DNA of 64,000 bases, from contig NZ_KE384137.1 of assembly GCF_000424145.1 (NCBI RefSeq), positions 520,594 to 584,593 on the forward strand. Direction: 5' to 3'. A program made the position numbers and the translations under genes. Positions 41,590 through 51,267 of this stretch are shown here, in pieces (within the stretch, counting starts at the first letter, position 1; each line of letters opens with the position of its first letter). The notes beneath the pieces are model-generated. The model saw nothing but the letters and a program-made list of their open reading frames with translations. It was not told the DNA's origin and searched no databases. This stretch comes from Butyrivibrio sp. AC2005 (GTDB taxonomy: Bacteria; Bacillota; Clostridia; Lachnospirales; Lachnospiraceae).

Positions 41590-42009
41590 TTAATGGCTCT
41601 TCTTTCGGCCATTCTTTTCAAAATGCCCTCCCCATACAAGAGCTGTCAGGAATACTGAAAAGCTGGCAAGCATGGCAACAAAGGTTAGTATTATACGATC
41701 GTCATCACCTGTTTGGGGAAGATCCGTCGTAGTTGTCGTTGCGGGAGTTGTTGACACCGGCGTTACAGTTGTCTCAGAGGATGCTGTAATTGCTGCACTG
41801 GGAGTAGTTGTTGTTGCCGCAGTTGTGGATGCTTCTGCGCTACCTTCATTATTGTTGCCCGAGCCACCGGAAGGCTCTTCCTGTAAAAGTCCGGCATCAT
41901 AATTATCCTTAATATCTACGGTAACAGCCTCTGCCCTTATTACTGAAAGCGGGGATGTCATCAGCGTACAACACATAGGTATAACTACAAGCATTTTTTT
42001 CATCTTCAT
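41590..42009 (-). CDS. small LPQTG cell-wall-anchored protein
   Basis: 139 residues. A signal peptide (to about residue 27, ending SVIRAEA) is followed by a short acidic segment, a Thr/Ser/Ala-rich stalk (about 58-97), LPQTGDDD, a hydrophobic helix (IILTFVAMLASFSVFLTALV) and a positive tail (KNGRKK). This is the full cell-wall sorting signal. The exposed part is only about 70 residues, so it is a stub or a small spacer rather than an enzyme. It starts 23 bp after the sortase gene, which probably anchors it. Confidence 0.88.
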   Translation of the reverse strand: MKMKKMLVVIPMCCTLMTSPLSVIRAEAVTVDIKDNYDAGLLQEEPSGGSGNNNEGSAEASTTAATTTTPSAAITASSETTVTPVSTTPATTTTTDLPQTGDDDRIILTFVAMLASFSVFLTALVWGGHFEKNGRKKSH

Positions 42010-42032
42010 ACGTATCGCCCTGCCTTTCGAAA

Positions 42033-42839
42033 TTATCCGACCCTCTTGGCAACTACCAGCAATCTTCCGTTTTTCATTGTGTAGTCACAGGTTGAAAGTG
42101 TCAGCAGCTGATCACCATAAGTCGCGGTGGCTGCTATCTGGTGCATAGATCTGGCCTTTAAATTAGCCACATAGGAATCAAAGGTTTCCTTGTCATTTAA
42201 ATTAATATAGTTAGCATAATTAAATCCGTTTTTCTCACCGTTTGCGGTGGTATCAACCACAGCTATTACCTCATAAAACCTCTGCTCATTTGGAGTATCA
42301 AGCTCAACAGCCTGATGCTTCCTCATGTATGCATCATCCTTGTAATACTTAAGAGTTCCGAAAAGAGCGCCTGATCTCATATTATGTCCATGTATCAAAA
42401 GATGATTATCTGATAAGTCATAGTTACATCTCTTATCTAAAACAAGGAGTCCGTTTCTGTCTTCATTACCGAAAAAATCATGCTGTAAATAATAATCATT
42501 GTCGTCATCCCTATACATGATAGGATAGTTAATCTCAGAACCATTGATACGGAGCCATCCCGTAAGATCCTTGTTCTTTTTATAAAGATATTCTATTTTG
42601 AGGGAAACAAGATTTGTATTTTGCTCTTCCGGAGATTCTTTTTTCGCATCCATGACAGCCCTGGAATTAGAAACAGAGACAGCCGCCATAGCCTGTACTT
42701 TTTTCATATTGGAACTGCTAACCTGTTCCTGATAAATCTCGACAGCAAAAATACCTGTCACCACCAAAAAGGTAATGCAGGATAACGTAAGGATAGTATT
42801 TCTTATTGTTTTTTTGATATTCCCCCTACGCCTTCGCAT
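42033..42839 (-). CDS. class B sortase
   Basis: 268 residues from the ATG at 42837-42839; an upstream TTG is possible. An N-terminal signal-anchor helix (about 10-35) precedes the sortase domain with catalytic His (LLIHGHNMRSGALFG), Cys in TLSTC and Arg in KNGRLLVVAK. The TLSTC context and overall length fit class B sortases. These transpeptidases cleave sorting signals outside the membrane and link proteins to peptidoglycan. The only candidate substrate nearby ends in LPQTG, rather than the NPxTN-type signal of classical SrtB. Confidence 0.92.
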   Translation of the reverse strand: MRRRRGNIKKTIRNTILTLSCITFLVVTGIFAVEIYQEQVSSSNMKKVQAMAAVSVSNSRAVMDAKKESPEEQNTNLVSLKIEYLYKKNKDLTGWLRINGSEINYPIMYRDDDNDYYLQHDFFGNEDRNGLLVLDKRCNYDLSDNHLLIHGHNMRSGALFGTLKYYKDDAYMRKHQAVELDTPNEQRFYEVIAVVDTTANGEKNGFNYANYINLNDKETFDSYVANLKARSMHQIAATATYGDQLLTLSTCDYTMKNGRLLVVAKRVG

Positions 42840-42905
42840 AAGCAAAAATCCCCATACCAGTTTTATTATTTACAAGTATTATTTCGGCATATAGGAGAAA
42901 AAAGT

Positions 42906-44069
42906 TTAGTCTAAAAGTAAATCCATTCCAACATCATATACGTTTCCGTTTACTGCGTCACTAAGCCATCTGGCCATGGTGACATCCCCCTGTGAAAAAC
43001 GTGTAAAATACGGCTCTCTCACAGCGGTATGCACTGTTCCTCCCTTTGTTACGATTGGAACAACCCAATTATTGATAAACATGCCAAAGCCGGGAGTAAG
43101 CTCTTTTAATTCGTGAACCATCTCCTTTAGTTGCTCATAAAAAGTATCCTGAACATCCGCATCGGTTTTGTAAGTCTTATTGATAAAATTATTGTAATAA
43201 GCTGAAAGCACATAATCTCTTGTGGAACTGGAATATAGATATCTGAGCTTATCACCGTATTTCGCAAACAGATTCCTGTACCAGCAAAGAGTAATGTTAT
43301 CTGTTTTTATCGGATCGCATATGGACTCAGGTGCCTTCCATACGTTCCTCGCAATATGCTCCCATTTTGAATACAAAAGAAGCGCGCTATCCGATAAAAG
43401 TGTTACATCCTCCGCATCAGGGTACCATTTACTTAAAATATCATCCGTCAATGCCGGGACAGCGAATGCTCCGGCACTATTGCCGGCTATAAGTATTTTT
43501 TCCGGATTGGCAAAAAGTTTTCCTGAAATCTCCATCGCTTCAAGAAAATTATGATAACCATGGAAATGAAGGACATGCTGTTCCTTGTCCTCGCCCTCGT
43601 AAGGAAACTCATTATTCCCTACATGGAAATCACCCGTAGCATAGGGAATATCAATTATGCTCCAGTCTCTAAAGGGATTATCAGCATCCTTAAGATTCAT
43701 TATCCCAATATCAATGTTTATGATCTGGGTTAACGGACGAACATTATTAAAATAATAATTGGGAAGATCGGCAGCCACTTTACCACCGGTAATAGGCCTG
43801 GCTGCAGTATACTCATTGTATGCTACGCCACCGCCGGAAAAGAAAATACATAGTTTTTTTGGATCGGCAATTTTCACATAGATATGATACCCTGATCCAT
43901 CACCTGATATTCCTTTTGGAATTATGACCCTGTACCACTTTTTATCTTCGGGATCATCAGGAAGCTCCGGTGCCAAAAGGTCACGTTCTACCATCTGCTT
44001 ATCTATTTTGTTTTCAACAAAATCCCCTAATTGCTGCAGTCGAAGGTTGCGTTTTTCCTTATAATTCAT
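42906..44069 (-). CDS. pectin-acetylesterase-like alpha/beta hydrolase
   Basis: 387 residues without a signal peptide, so presumably cytoplasmic. The oxyanion region LCIFFSGGGVAYNEYTA and nucleophile elbow ILIAGNSAGAFAVPAL (GNSAG) match the pectin acetylesterase/Notum group of serine esterases. Candidates for the acid and base are an Asp in LLSDSALLL and a C-terminal His (GTVHTAV). A deacetylase for imported acetylated oligosaccharides would fit the neighbouring intracellular GH120 xylosidase, though the closely linked acyltransferase and DUF6320 genes allow another ester substrate. Confidence 0.82.
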   Translation of the reverse strand: MNYKEKRNLRLQQLGDFVENKIDKQMVERDLLAPELPDDPEDKKWYRVIIPKGISGDGSGYHIYVKIADPKKLCIFFSGGGVAYNEYTAARPITGGKVAADLPNYYFNNVRPLTQIINIDIGIMNLKDADNPFRDWSIIDIPYATGDFHVGNNEFPYEGEDKEQHVLHFHGYHNFLEAMEISGKLFANPEKILIAGNSAGAFAVPALTDDILSKWYPDAEDVTLLSDSALLLYSKWEHIARNVWKAPESICDPIKTDNITLCWYRNLFAKYGDKLRYLYSSSTRDYVLSAYYNNFINKTYKTDADVQDTFYEQLKEMVHELKELTPGFGMFINNWVVPIVTKGGTVHTAVREPYFTRFSQGDVTMARWLSDAVNGNVYDVGMDLLLD

Positions 44070-44126
44070 ACTGTTTCCCCCATTGGCATCGACATCGCTT
44101 CTCCCCGGAGTAATAATGCATTTTTA

Positions 44127-44846
44127 TCAGACATTAAACATACGAGACGTGGCACTTCTGAGTTCTCTGAATCTGAATAATAATGTAGCAATAAGTGTTA
44201 TGGCGAAAGCTGCCATTACAAATACCGCTGCATAGGGAACGGAATTTTCACCATTCCATATAAAGATTATCTGCGAAAATGCCATAACCGCATCCATAAC
44301 AATATAGATTATGTATTCCTCAAATCTGAGCTTCATTACCTGTGCAACAATCCAGCTTAAAATCGTATGTCCAACCAGGCTAAAGGGTATCATCCAGGAC
44401 ACACTCCAGCCGTAAAAGCCGGTTTTCTTATCGACGTAGTAATTTATGATAATTGCCACGATAACTTCTATGGTCAATACTTTCAAAATGTTGTAGCGAT
44501 ATCTCATAATTGCGAGAATATCAAGCCACAGCACAACACTTCCAAGAATAAAAACCGGAACCCAGGTCACTGAATCTCCAAACAGGTATTTTATCGCTGC
44601 ACCCATTACTATGATTATTCCAAGCAGAAATGTACATATTTTCACAAAGGTCACACCGCTGATTCTCCGCTCCGGAAGTGTTGGATAAGGTGCTTCACTT
44701 TCTTCGGAAAAATCATTGATGTCGTACATTTTCTTATCAAGACCGGTTCGAAGAACATCCTTTTTGCCAAGGACTTTTCCTTCACACAAAGGACAGCAGG
44801 TTTTATCTCCCCTTATTACAATTTTACATTTTGGGCAGTATTGCAT
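44127..44846 (-). CDS. DUF6320 zinc-ribbon membrane protein
   Basis: 239 residues. An N-terminal zinc ribbon (CPKCKIVIRGDKTCCPLCEG) is followed by a linker and about six transmembrane helices (residues 68-232). This arrangement matches the DUF6320 family, of unknown function. Its start codon overlaps the stop of the condensation-fold gene by one base (TAATG), so the two are translationally coupled and probably work together on a membrane-bound substrate. Confidence 0.82.
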   Translation of the reverse strand: MQYCPKCKIVIRGDKTCCPLCEGKVLGKKDVLRTGLDKKMYDINDFSEESEAPYPTLPERRISGVTFVKICTFLLGIIIVMGAAIKYLFGDSVTWVPVFILGSVVLWLDILAIMRYRYNILKVLTIEVIVAIIINYYVDKKTGFYGWSVSWMIPFSLVGHTILSWIVAQVMKLRFEEYIIYIVMDAVMAFSQIIFIWNGENSVPYAAVFVMAAFAITLIATLLFRFRELRSATSRMFNV

Positions 44847-46147
44847 TACTTACTCTCCTTTGCTTTCTTATCGTGAACAGGCACATCAAAGTCATTGGTA
44901 CTAAGCTCAACTCCCAGTCCCTCGGCAGTAAGCCTTCTGCAAAGATTAAGCATTGTAGGATGCGAAGTAAAGGCTGAGCATTCTCCAAATACCATCCTAT
45001 CGCCGAAGCTGCATATGGTTATCTGCTCCTTAGCCGCCGTCATGAAAGCTGAAAATCTGTCGATGAACGGTGTTACCTCTGTTGGCATTTTAATCAGTCC
45101 CATATTGGAAATAGAGGTCGTAACACCTTTTTTTGCAGCCGCATCAAATCGTCCTATGGCATAGTCCTTGATGAATAAGGGAACAACCTTGATTGCAATA
45201 TTGTGCTCAAGGGCTGCATATGAATTCATGGTTTCATTGACTCTTGTAGGTTCGAGCTGCTGCTTAAATGCATCATCAACCTCTTCTATTATGCTCACCA
45301 TCGTACCATCATAATCGAAGGGATCAAATTTAATGCTGATAACTCCAAAAAAGTTTCTGGCAGTAAAGGACTTGTAGTACTGTCTTAAGTTTACAGGCAC
45401 ACTCACCACTATCGGCTTTTTCATCTGAGCAGTGGACATTGTATCAATAATTGCTCCTATGTAAATCGATGTGCTCAGAATTCCTACTGTAGTACCGAAT
45501 TTTAATGCCAGCTCCTTAAAAGCATTGGCTGATACACAGGCCTCAACTATATGTGATTCGTTATTGCTGTCAACTTCCCCGTGGAGCTGATAAGCATTGT
45601 TTCTTGCAAGAGTCCTTAACTGTTTTAAGCCTTTTTGTTTTCTGTAAAAATGTGTAAAAGAGTCAAGATTCTTCTCTGCTACAGACGCAGTTTCTGCTGC
45701 AAAGAATTCATTATCCACATGAAAATCATGAGCGATTTCCAGATATCTGGTTATCATTCTCCTAAAAAACATGAGGGCGCCGGTTCCGTCTGCCAGCACA
45801 TGAAACATTTCAATACTTATTCTTCTTTTATAATAAAAAACTCTGTATAAAAGGTTCTTTTTTCCCGGAAGATAAAGAGGGCTGCAAGCAGGAAGATGCT
45901 CCTCCTCCACTGTACAGTTAAGATTGCTGTCCTCAAGGTAATACCAGAAAAGGCCTCTCCTTAAGACACAGTTAAAGAAAGGGTATTCGACGATAGACTC
46001 GTCAAGTGCCCTTTGTAAAATTACGGGATCAATCTCCTCCAATAGTTCGCAGGAAATACGAAAAACTCTCGTATTTGCTCCACGAACCGTTGAAGGTATG
46101 ATTTTTGCTGCATTATCGAGTTTGTACCAATTTGTACGTCTTTCCAT
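44846..46147 (-). CDS. condensation-fold acyltransferase (HxxxDG)
   Basis: 433 residues. The catalytic HVLADGTGALMFF (HxxxDG, about residues 115-125) and the length fit stand-alone members of the condensation/chloramphenicol acetyltransferase superfamily (alcohol acetyltransferases, PapA-like). Such proteins transfer an acyl group from CoA or a carrier to a hydroxyl or amine. The partner is not evident. It follows the GH120 gene by 17 bp and overlaps the DUF6320 gene. Confidence 0.82.
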   Translation of the reverse strand: MERRTNWYKLDNAAKIIPSTVRGANTRVFRISCELLEEIDPVILQRALDESIVEYPFFNCVLRRGLFWYYLEDSNLNCTVEEEHLPACSPLYLPGKKNLLYRVFYYKRRISIEMFHVLADGTGALMFFRRMITRYLEIAHDFHVDNEFFAAETASVAEKNLDSFTHFYRKQKGLKQLRTLARNNAYQLHGEVDSNNESHIVEACVSANAFKELALKFGTTVGILSTSIYIGAIIDTMSTAQMKKPIVVSVPVNLRQYYKSFTARNFFGVISIKFDPFDYDGTMVSIIEEVDDAFKQQLEPTRVNETMNSYAALEHNIAIKVVPLFIKDYAIGRFDAAAKKGVTTSISNMGLIKMPTEVTPFIDRFSAFMTAAKEQITICSFGDRMVFGECSAFTSHPTMLNLCRRLTAEGLGVELSTNDFDVPVHDKKAKESK

Positions 46148-46164
46148 TATATTTCTTTATATCG

Positions 46165-48849
46165 TCACAGATTCTCTACAGTCTCTGCAACAGGCTCAAT
46201 AGGAGATGTCTTTACTCTGTAAATTACATCCTCAAGTGAGATAAATTTTTTCTCCTGTATAAATTTCAAATATTTAGGTGTAAGTCTCATTGTGATTCGA
46301 GGCTCCAGCGCTTTATTTACTCTTGCGCTTATGGTCTTGCAGGCATCCGCAGGATCATGTGTCATACTCTTACTGAGTACGCATAAAAGTGTTCCCACCG
46401 TCTGCACCAGTCCGCTCATATTGGGATCCTGACTTACATCAACGGATTGAAGTGAATTCACACTCCATCTTTTCCTCTCAGAGTATATACCATATTCGCA
46501 GTCAACCTCAACAAGCTTCTGGGTTTTCAGATCCCGAAGCCACGCTGTATTACCTCTTACGAAAATGTCCTGCACCTGGAAAAGTGTTCCGTTGTAGGGG
46601 AAGGTCACGCTCTCACAGCCGGTCATTGTAATATCCGCCTGAACTCTTGTGATCTCATCCTCCTTCTCGGATGCTTCCCAGCTGCCCTCTCCCTCAGGGC
46701 CGCTCTCATAATTTCCCCATGGCTCCGTCTCGGGCTCTGCCTCGGAAAACTCTCTCTGTGAAATTCTTTTTCTCGCTTTGCCCTCAAGACGTTCCTTAGC
46801 ATGATGATAAATAGCTCTTCCACTCATTGTAGGCATAGCCACAGTAAAACGGTCTCCTGCTCCCTCTTCAAAAGGTCCGCATAGAGGATGAATACTTCTT
46901 TTTCTTCCGAAATAGTCAGTATCCATTAAAAGTTCGGTACCATCTCTGTTCTCAAAGCGCTGCTCCGGTTCGAAGGCTTCTCCTAGAACTTTCGAGGATA
47001 TCATCCTTGTCATACTGCGGGGCAGATATTCATATAAATTTGTATGAAGTCTGAAATTGCCCTCTTCCTCGGATACCATAATCTTAACGGTATGGTTTTT
47101 CTCTATATACGCACCATATTCCGAATCACAGGGCTGTGCGCCGTTGAAATACGCATTACCGCCCGTATAAACAGGAAGATGGTCATAATATCTGTCATTG
47201 GGTCTATCCTCCCACTTAACTGTCGGATCCGGCGGTAATGTTGCAAAGTACTGCTCCCTTGTGGGATAACCATCATAGGGCTTGGTTCCGCAAATAAAGT
47301 TATACAGTGACAGAGACTCCTGTCCTTCTTTATGGGCATAGTCTCGCAGATCCTGCCTAATCTCCTTTTGCACGAAAATATTGTTATAGAAACGTGCATC
47401 TCCATGTAGGATAGTCATAAATCCGGCTATCTTAGTGGAATGAGGTACATGATACGGCGTATATCTGCAGCTCTGGAACTTTTTACCACCATTGTCTGTT
47501 CCCTGACCAACATATGAAAATGATCCATTTATCAGATTATGCACAAGTGCAATTCCCTGTGTACTAAGTCTGCAGGAAATATCCGATAACAAAAGATTGT
47601 GATCGATGATGGTAGGCCCATGAGATACCTCGACAAAAATGTCTTCACCAAGTGCAAGACCATCAGCAATCTCGCATCCTTCAGGCGTTGTATTATCATG
47701 GAAGAAGTTTTGTGTCACTCTTGTTCCCTGCGCCTGCCAGTCAAGCCATAAACCTCTTGTGCAGTGATGAATGTGGTTTCTCCGTATCACAACATCAATG
47801 GCGGCATGAAGCTTAATTCCTCCAATCTCCGCACCTTCAAGATTATGCTTATTATTTATCCTGTAGATATGATTGTCTTCGATTGTACTAAAAACAGCAC
47901 CCATATGTCCGACAATACCTGTCTGTCCGCAGTCATGGATTTCACACCTTCTGACAATGTGAGAACCGATTGTTTCCTTATCCCATCCATCATTGACCGC
48001 CTGACAGACAGCATCTCTCTCAGTCTGTGTCCCGTCCTTAATATATGTTCCTGTCCACTTGTTATTATTTCTGCTCTGGTAATATTTTCCCAAAGAAATT
48101 CCAGCACATTTTGATTCGGAAATCTCACAATCCTCTATGATCCATCCCTTTGCCCAATGGGGTCCTATAAGACCATCCTGATATGCAGTGGGAGGCGCCC
48201 ACTGTGTAGCAGCCTGCCTGAGCGCAAAGCCTGATACAGTGATATAGTTAATCCCATTTTCAAGAGGCATGAAGCAATTTCTGCGAACACTGATTTCAAC
48301 ATCTTCCTCATTGGGATCTTTTCCATGGAAATTGGCAAAAATGACGGTATCGTTGTTTTCCTGCGCTGAATACCATGTATATACGCTGAATTCCTGATCC
48401 CAGGAAGCACGTCTTATAACAGGATCGCATACAGCATCAAGCGAATCCACTTCATACATGGATTTGCCATTTAAGAAAACATCACCGGTATGATTTATTG
48501 TTTTTCCCCAGTACCAGTCACCTTCCACAGGTGTTGTAAAGGGATTATAATCTCCGAAAATATCATTAGGAACGTTGACCTTCCAGACATCGCCTTTAAA
48601 AGGCTCCCATTCCTTGATTCTCTCCGCTCCGGTGATTACAGCGCCCTGCGGCTCTGCACTACAGTAAACAATTGGAGCGTCCTTTGTTCCACCATTTGCG
48701 GGATGAACAAATTCTCTGTAAATTCCCGGAGCTACAATTACAATGTCTCCGGGCTGCGCAATGTCAGCAGCTTCCTGAATAAAGCGGAATGGATGGTTTC
48801 TCGTTCCGTCGCCACTTCGAACTACGCTCTGCGAAACATAAATCTGCAT
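46165..48849 (-). CDS. GH120 beta-xylosidase with C-terminal extension
   Basis: 894 residues, no signal peptide. The first 600 residues match the right-handed parallel beta-helix of GH120, whose type member is XylC of Thermoanaerobacterium saccharolyticum: QWAPPTAYQDGLIGPHWAKG, then GGIKLHAAIDVVIRRNHIHH. The nucleophile and acid/base identified in XylC correspond to Asp370 (GLWLDWQAQGT) and Glu407 (FVEVSHGP). There is an extra loop of 14 residues between them compared with XylC. About 250 further C-terminal residues are absent from the type enzyme. It should release xylose from imported xylo-oligosaccharides. gggggt precedes the ATG at 48847-48849. Confidence 0.9.
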   Translation of the reverse strand: MQIYVSQSVVRSGDGTRNHPFRFIQEAADIAQPGDIVIVAPGIYREFVHPANGGTKDAPIVYCSAEPQGAVITGAERIKEWEPFKGDVWKVNVPNDIFGDYNPFTTPVEGDWYWGKTINHTGDVFLNGKSMYEVDSLDAVCDPVIRRASWDQEFSVYTWYSAQENNDTVIFANFHGKDPNEEDVEISVRRNCFMPLENGINYITVSGFALRQAATQWAPPTAYQDGLIGPHWAKGWIIEDCEISESKCAGISLGKYYQSRNNNKWTGTYIKDGTQTERDAVCQAVNDGWDKETIGSHIVRRCEIHDCGQTGIVGHMGAVFSTIEDNHIYRINNKHNLEGAEIGGIKLHAAIDVVIRRNHIHHCTRGLWLDWQAQGTRVTQNFFHDNTTPEGCEIADGLALGEDIFVEVSHGPTIIDHNLLLSDISCRLSTQGIALVHNLINGSFSYVGQGTDNGGKKFQSCRYTPYHVPHSTKIAGFMTILHGDARFYNNIFVQKEIRQDLRDYAHKEGQESLSLYNFICGTKPYDGYPTREQYFATLPPDPTVKWEDRPNDRYYDHLPVYTGGNAYFNGAQPCDSEYGAYIEKNHTVKIMVSEEEGNFRLHTNLYEYLPRSMTRMISSKVLGEAFEPEQRFENRDGTELLMDTDYFGRKRSIHPLCGPFEEGAGDRFTVAMPTMSGRAIYHHAKERLEGKARKRISQREFSEAEPETEPWGNYESGPEGEGSWEASEKEDEITRVQADITMTGCESVTFPYNGTLFQVQDIFVRGNTAWLRDLKTQKLVEVDCEYGIYSERKRWSVNSLQSVDVSQDPNMSGLVQTVGTLLCVLSKSMTHDPADACKTISARVNKALEPRITMRLTPKYLKFIQEKKFISLEDVIYRVKTSPIEPVAETVENL

Positions 48850-48886
48850 GGCAATACCCCCATTAAAAAAATTTTTTTATAAGAAA

Positions 48887-50038
48887 TTAGTCATTTCTGG
48901 CATGCTTCATATGGTATAAGTCAGTATCTGCTCTTGCTATCAGTGAAGGAATCGGAACAGGTGATGAATAATCATACTCCGCAATTCCGACACAAACAGA
49001 AAGATCATAGGGTGCTCCGGCCTTCTCATTAAGTATTCTTACACTTGAACGTATCTTATCTGACAGCCAGTTTACTTCACCTTTATATTCAGTCTCAGCT
49101 ATAATTATAAACTCATCTCCACCGAATCTGGACACAAAGAAACGATTTCTGTGTGCCTGACATGCTTCCTTCATTGCTGTTGCTACACGAACCAGCGCCT
49201 TGTCCCCCTCAACATGACCATAGGTATCATTTATATCTTTGAAATGATCAACATCTATTATCATGAGATACAACGAAAGTCCCGGCGTGGGAGATTTCAT
49301 CTTTTTCATAAGATATCTCTGCATCTGATGACGATTATTAACCTGAGTAAGCGAATCCATGGAAACCAGATTCTCAATAGAAGTAAGATAAATCAGCAGA
49401 ACCGCAATTGTAGCTCCGTAACACATTATAGGAGTTGTCAGGAATATCACTTGTAATATTCCGCAAACAACAGGGAGTATGGGGAAAATACCTATAACAT
49501 AATAAAGACTGTTATCAAGATAGCGCTCCTGAGTATAAGCCCTGTAGAATCCCTTAATTGATGAATAGAACATATATCCCCCGGGAATAAGAAGCAGCAC
49601 TGCATACAGTGGTCCATACTGAAGAACACCATTTTCATCAAAATGAAAAACTATCCCATTAAAGGAGCCGAATATTATCAATATTATTCCCACAAACATG
49701 GGAATAGAGCAGCGAATCATGCCGCCTTTCGAAACAATTTTTTTATTTTGCTGAAGCAACTCGCAGTATATAAACCAGCAAAAACCACAGCCCACAATAA
49801 AACCATAAGGAATTATTGTGGCAATGTACATACCGGTCTCAGTAGCTGGCAATATTTTGCCCTCAAACAGTACCCATACTGCATCAGACAAAAAATAACC
49901 CATCATAAGCCAAATCATTTGTCTTATTACGATAGTTGAAATCTGGCGATCAATGCCCTGATTAATTTTTACAAGAACAAGCCCCAAAATAAGAATGCAG
50001 GCTATATTAGCCTCTGCATAGTAAAAAACTTCAGTCAA
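48887..50038 (-). CDS. diguanylate cyclase with multi-pass membrane sensor, no I-site
   Basis: 383 residues from the TTG at 50036-50038, which has aggggg 7 nt upstream; a TTG at 50056 is an alternative. Seven or eight transmembrane helices (residues 1-210) precede a GGDEF domain (about 215-380) with intact VSRFGGDEFIII. The position of the inhibitory RxxD reads R-N-R-F, so product inhibition at that site is not expected. It makes c-di-GMP in response to an unknown membrane signal. It ends 37 bp before the GH120 gene and is probably on the same transcript. Confidence 0.9.
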   Translation of the reverse strand: MTEVFYYAEANIACILILGLVLVKINQGIDRQISTIVIRQMIWLMMGYFLSDAVWVLFEGKILPATETGMYIATIIPYGFIVGCGFCWFIYCELLQQNKKIVSKGGMIRCSIPMFVGIILIIFGSFNGIVFHFDENGVLQYGPLYAVLLLIPGGYMFYSSIKGFYRAYTQERYLDNSLYYVIGIFPILPVVCGILQVIFLTTPIMCYGATIAVLLIYLTSIENLVSMDSLTQVNNRHQMQRYLMKKMKSPTPGLSLYLMIIDVDHFKDINDTYGHVEGDKALVRVATAMKEACQAHRNRFFVSRFGGDEFIIIAETEYKGEVNWLSDKIRSSVRILNEKAGAPYDLSVCVGIAEYDYSSPVPIPSLIARADTDLYHMKHARND

Positions 50039-50065
50039 CTTGAAGCCCCCTAACAAAATTATTTC

Positions 50066-50338
50066 TTAAGCACCGTTTGCTACCGCTTTCAGTGCCTCAA
50101 ACTCCGATTCAAATACACCACCCATCTTCTCTAGCTCATCCCAGGTATACCAAGATCCCGAAAGCTGAATACCATTGATTGAAACATCAGTCACCACAAC
50201 CATAAACGGCTTATGATTAATTACAATATAAGCTGTCCTGTTCATGCCAAGTGGTGCAACAAAGGCATGACCGGTATCTATCAGATAATTTATCTGATCC
50301 AGTGTGAGATTTTTGGTTAGCGGCATTGTTCTCAGCAT
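50066..50338 (-). CDS. small unknown protein
   Basis: 90 residues, starting at the ATG at 50336-50338 (ggag 7 nt upstream). It is soluble, with a helix (LDQINYLIDTGHA), a central beta-sheet (TAYIVINHKPFMVVVTDVSI) and a C-terminal helix. No family recognised. It lies 27 bp upstream of the diguanylate cyclase gene on the same strand and may modulate it, but there is no direct evidence. Confidence 0.7.
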   Translation of the reverse strand: MLRTMPLTKNLTLDQINYLIDTGHAFVAPLGMNRTAYIVINHKPFMVVVTDVSINGIQLSGSWYTWDELEKMGGVFESEFEALKAVANGA

Positions 50339-50477
50339 CAGACTGCTCCGAAGATATATTTGACCTTAAAAATGAATATAAAGCCCTATATTTATTCTAA
50401 GGTTGAAAAGCTATATTATCAATTAAATGAATATGAAAAATTAGTAAACTCGTTATCATATTTTTAACAGTAATATA

Positions 50478-51176
50478 TCACTTTTTTGAATAATCTCTCT
50501 CACCGAATATACCGGTACCGACTCTGACAAAGGTTGCTCCCTCTTCGATTGCAATTTCATAATCCCCTGTCATTCCCATAGAGAGCGTATCAAGCTGTGT
50601 ACCTTCTATGTTTTCTTTTTTTAGCGACTCCATAAGCTCACGCAGGCCCTTAAAATATACTCTGTTGGATTCCGGATCATCTGTGTAGGGTGCAATTGTC
50701 ATAAGTCCTCGAACACGTACATGTGGAAGCTTAGCTATGGTTCTTACAAAGTCGGGAGTTTCTTCCGGAGTAAGACCAAACTTTGTATCTTCAGCTGCCA
50801 TGTTGACCTCGCAGAGAACATCCATCACCAAATCGTTTTTTGCTGCCTGCTTCTCTATTTCTTCTGCAAGGCTAAGCTTATCAACCGAGTGAATCATATC
50901 AACTTTTCCCGGAAGATATTTCACCTTATTTGTCTGAAGATGACCAATCATATGCCAATGAAGAGGTTCCTTGATCTCCTCAGTCTTATCTCTTATCTCC
51001 TGAACCTTATTTTCACCGAAAACCGTAATTCCGCATTCCATAGCCTGTCTTATATCGGAAACAGGCTTGGTCTTACTGACAGCGATAAGTGTTACTTCGC
51101 TTCTGTCACGACCTGCTCTGTCGCAGGCTGCCTGGATATGTTTTTCTACTTCCTGCAGATTTTCTTTGATAGACAT
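50478..51176 (-). CDS. YggS/PLPBP family pyridoxal phosphate homeostasis protein
   Basis: 232 residues. The PLP-binding lysine lies in VTLIAVSKTKP, and the barrel motifs HMIGHLQTNK, MAAEDTKFG and LSMGMTGDYEIAIEEGATFVRVGTGIFG are diagnostic. The protein binds pyridoxal phosphate and buffers its free level; no catalytic activity is established. The Shine-Dalgarno sequence (gggaga) immediately follows dispersed-repeat copy 5. Confidence 0.95.
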   Translation of the reverse strand: MSIKENLQEVEKHIQAACDRAGRDRSEVTLIAVSKTKPVSDIRQAMECGITVFGENKVQEIRDKTEEIKEPLHWHMIGHLQTNKVKYLPGKVDMIHSVDKLSLAEEIEKQAAKNDLVMDVLCEVNMAAEDTKFGLTPEETPDFVRTIAKLPHVRVRGLMTIAPYTDDPESNRVYFKGLRELMESLKKENIEGTQLDTLSMGMTGDYEIAIEEGATFVRVGTGIFGERDYSKK

Positions 51177-51190
51177 TTTTTCTCCCTTCT

Positions 51191-51235
51191 CCCCTCATCC
51201 GTCGCTTCGCGCCACCTTCCCCCTAGGGGGAAGGC
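51191..51235 (-). repeat. dispersed hairpin repeat, copy 5
   Basis: Short form (cccctcatccg, gcttcgc hairpin, ccttcccccta-gggggaagg) between the NUDIX and YggS genes, with the gatgagggg end facing the YggS start codon. Confidence 0.85.
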
Positions 51236-51267
51236 ATTATATTTTTCATCCACATGCTACTAAATAT

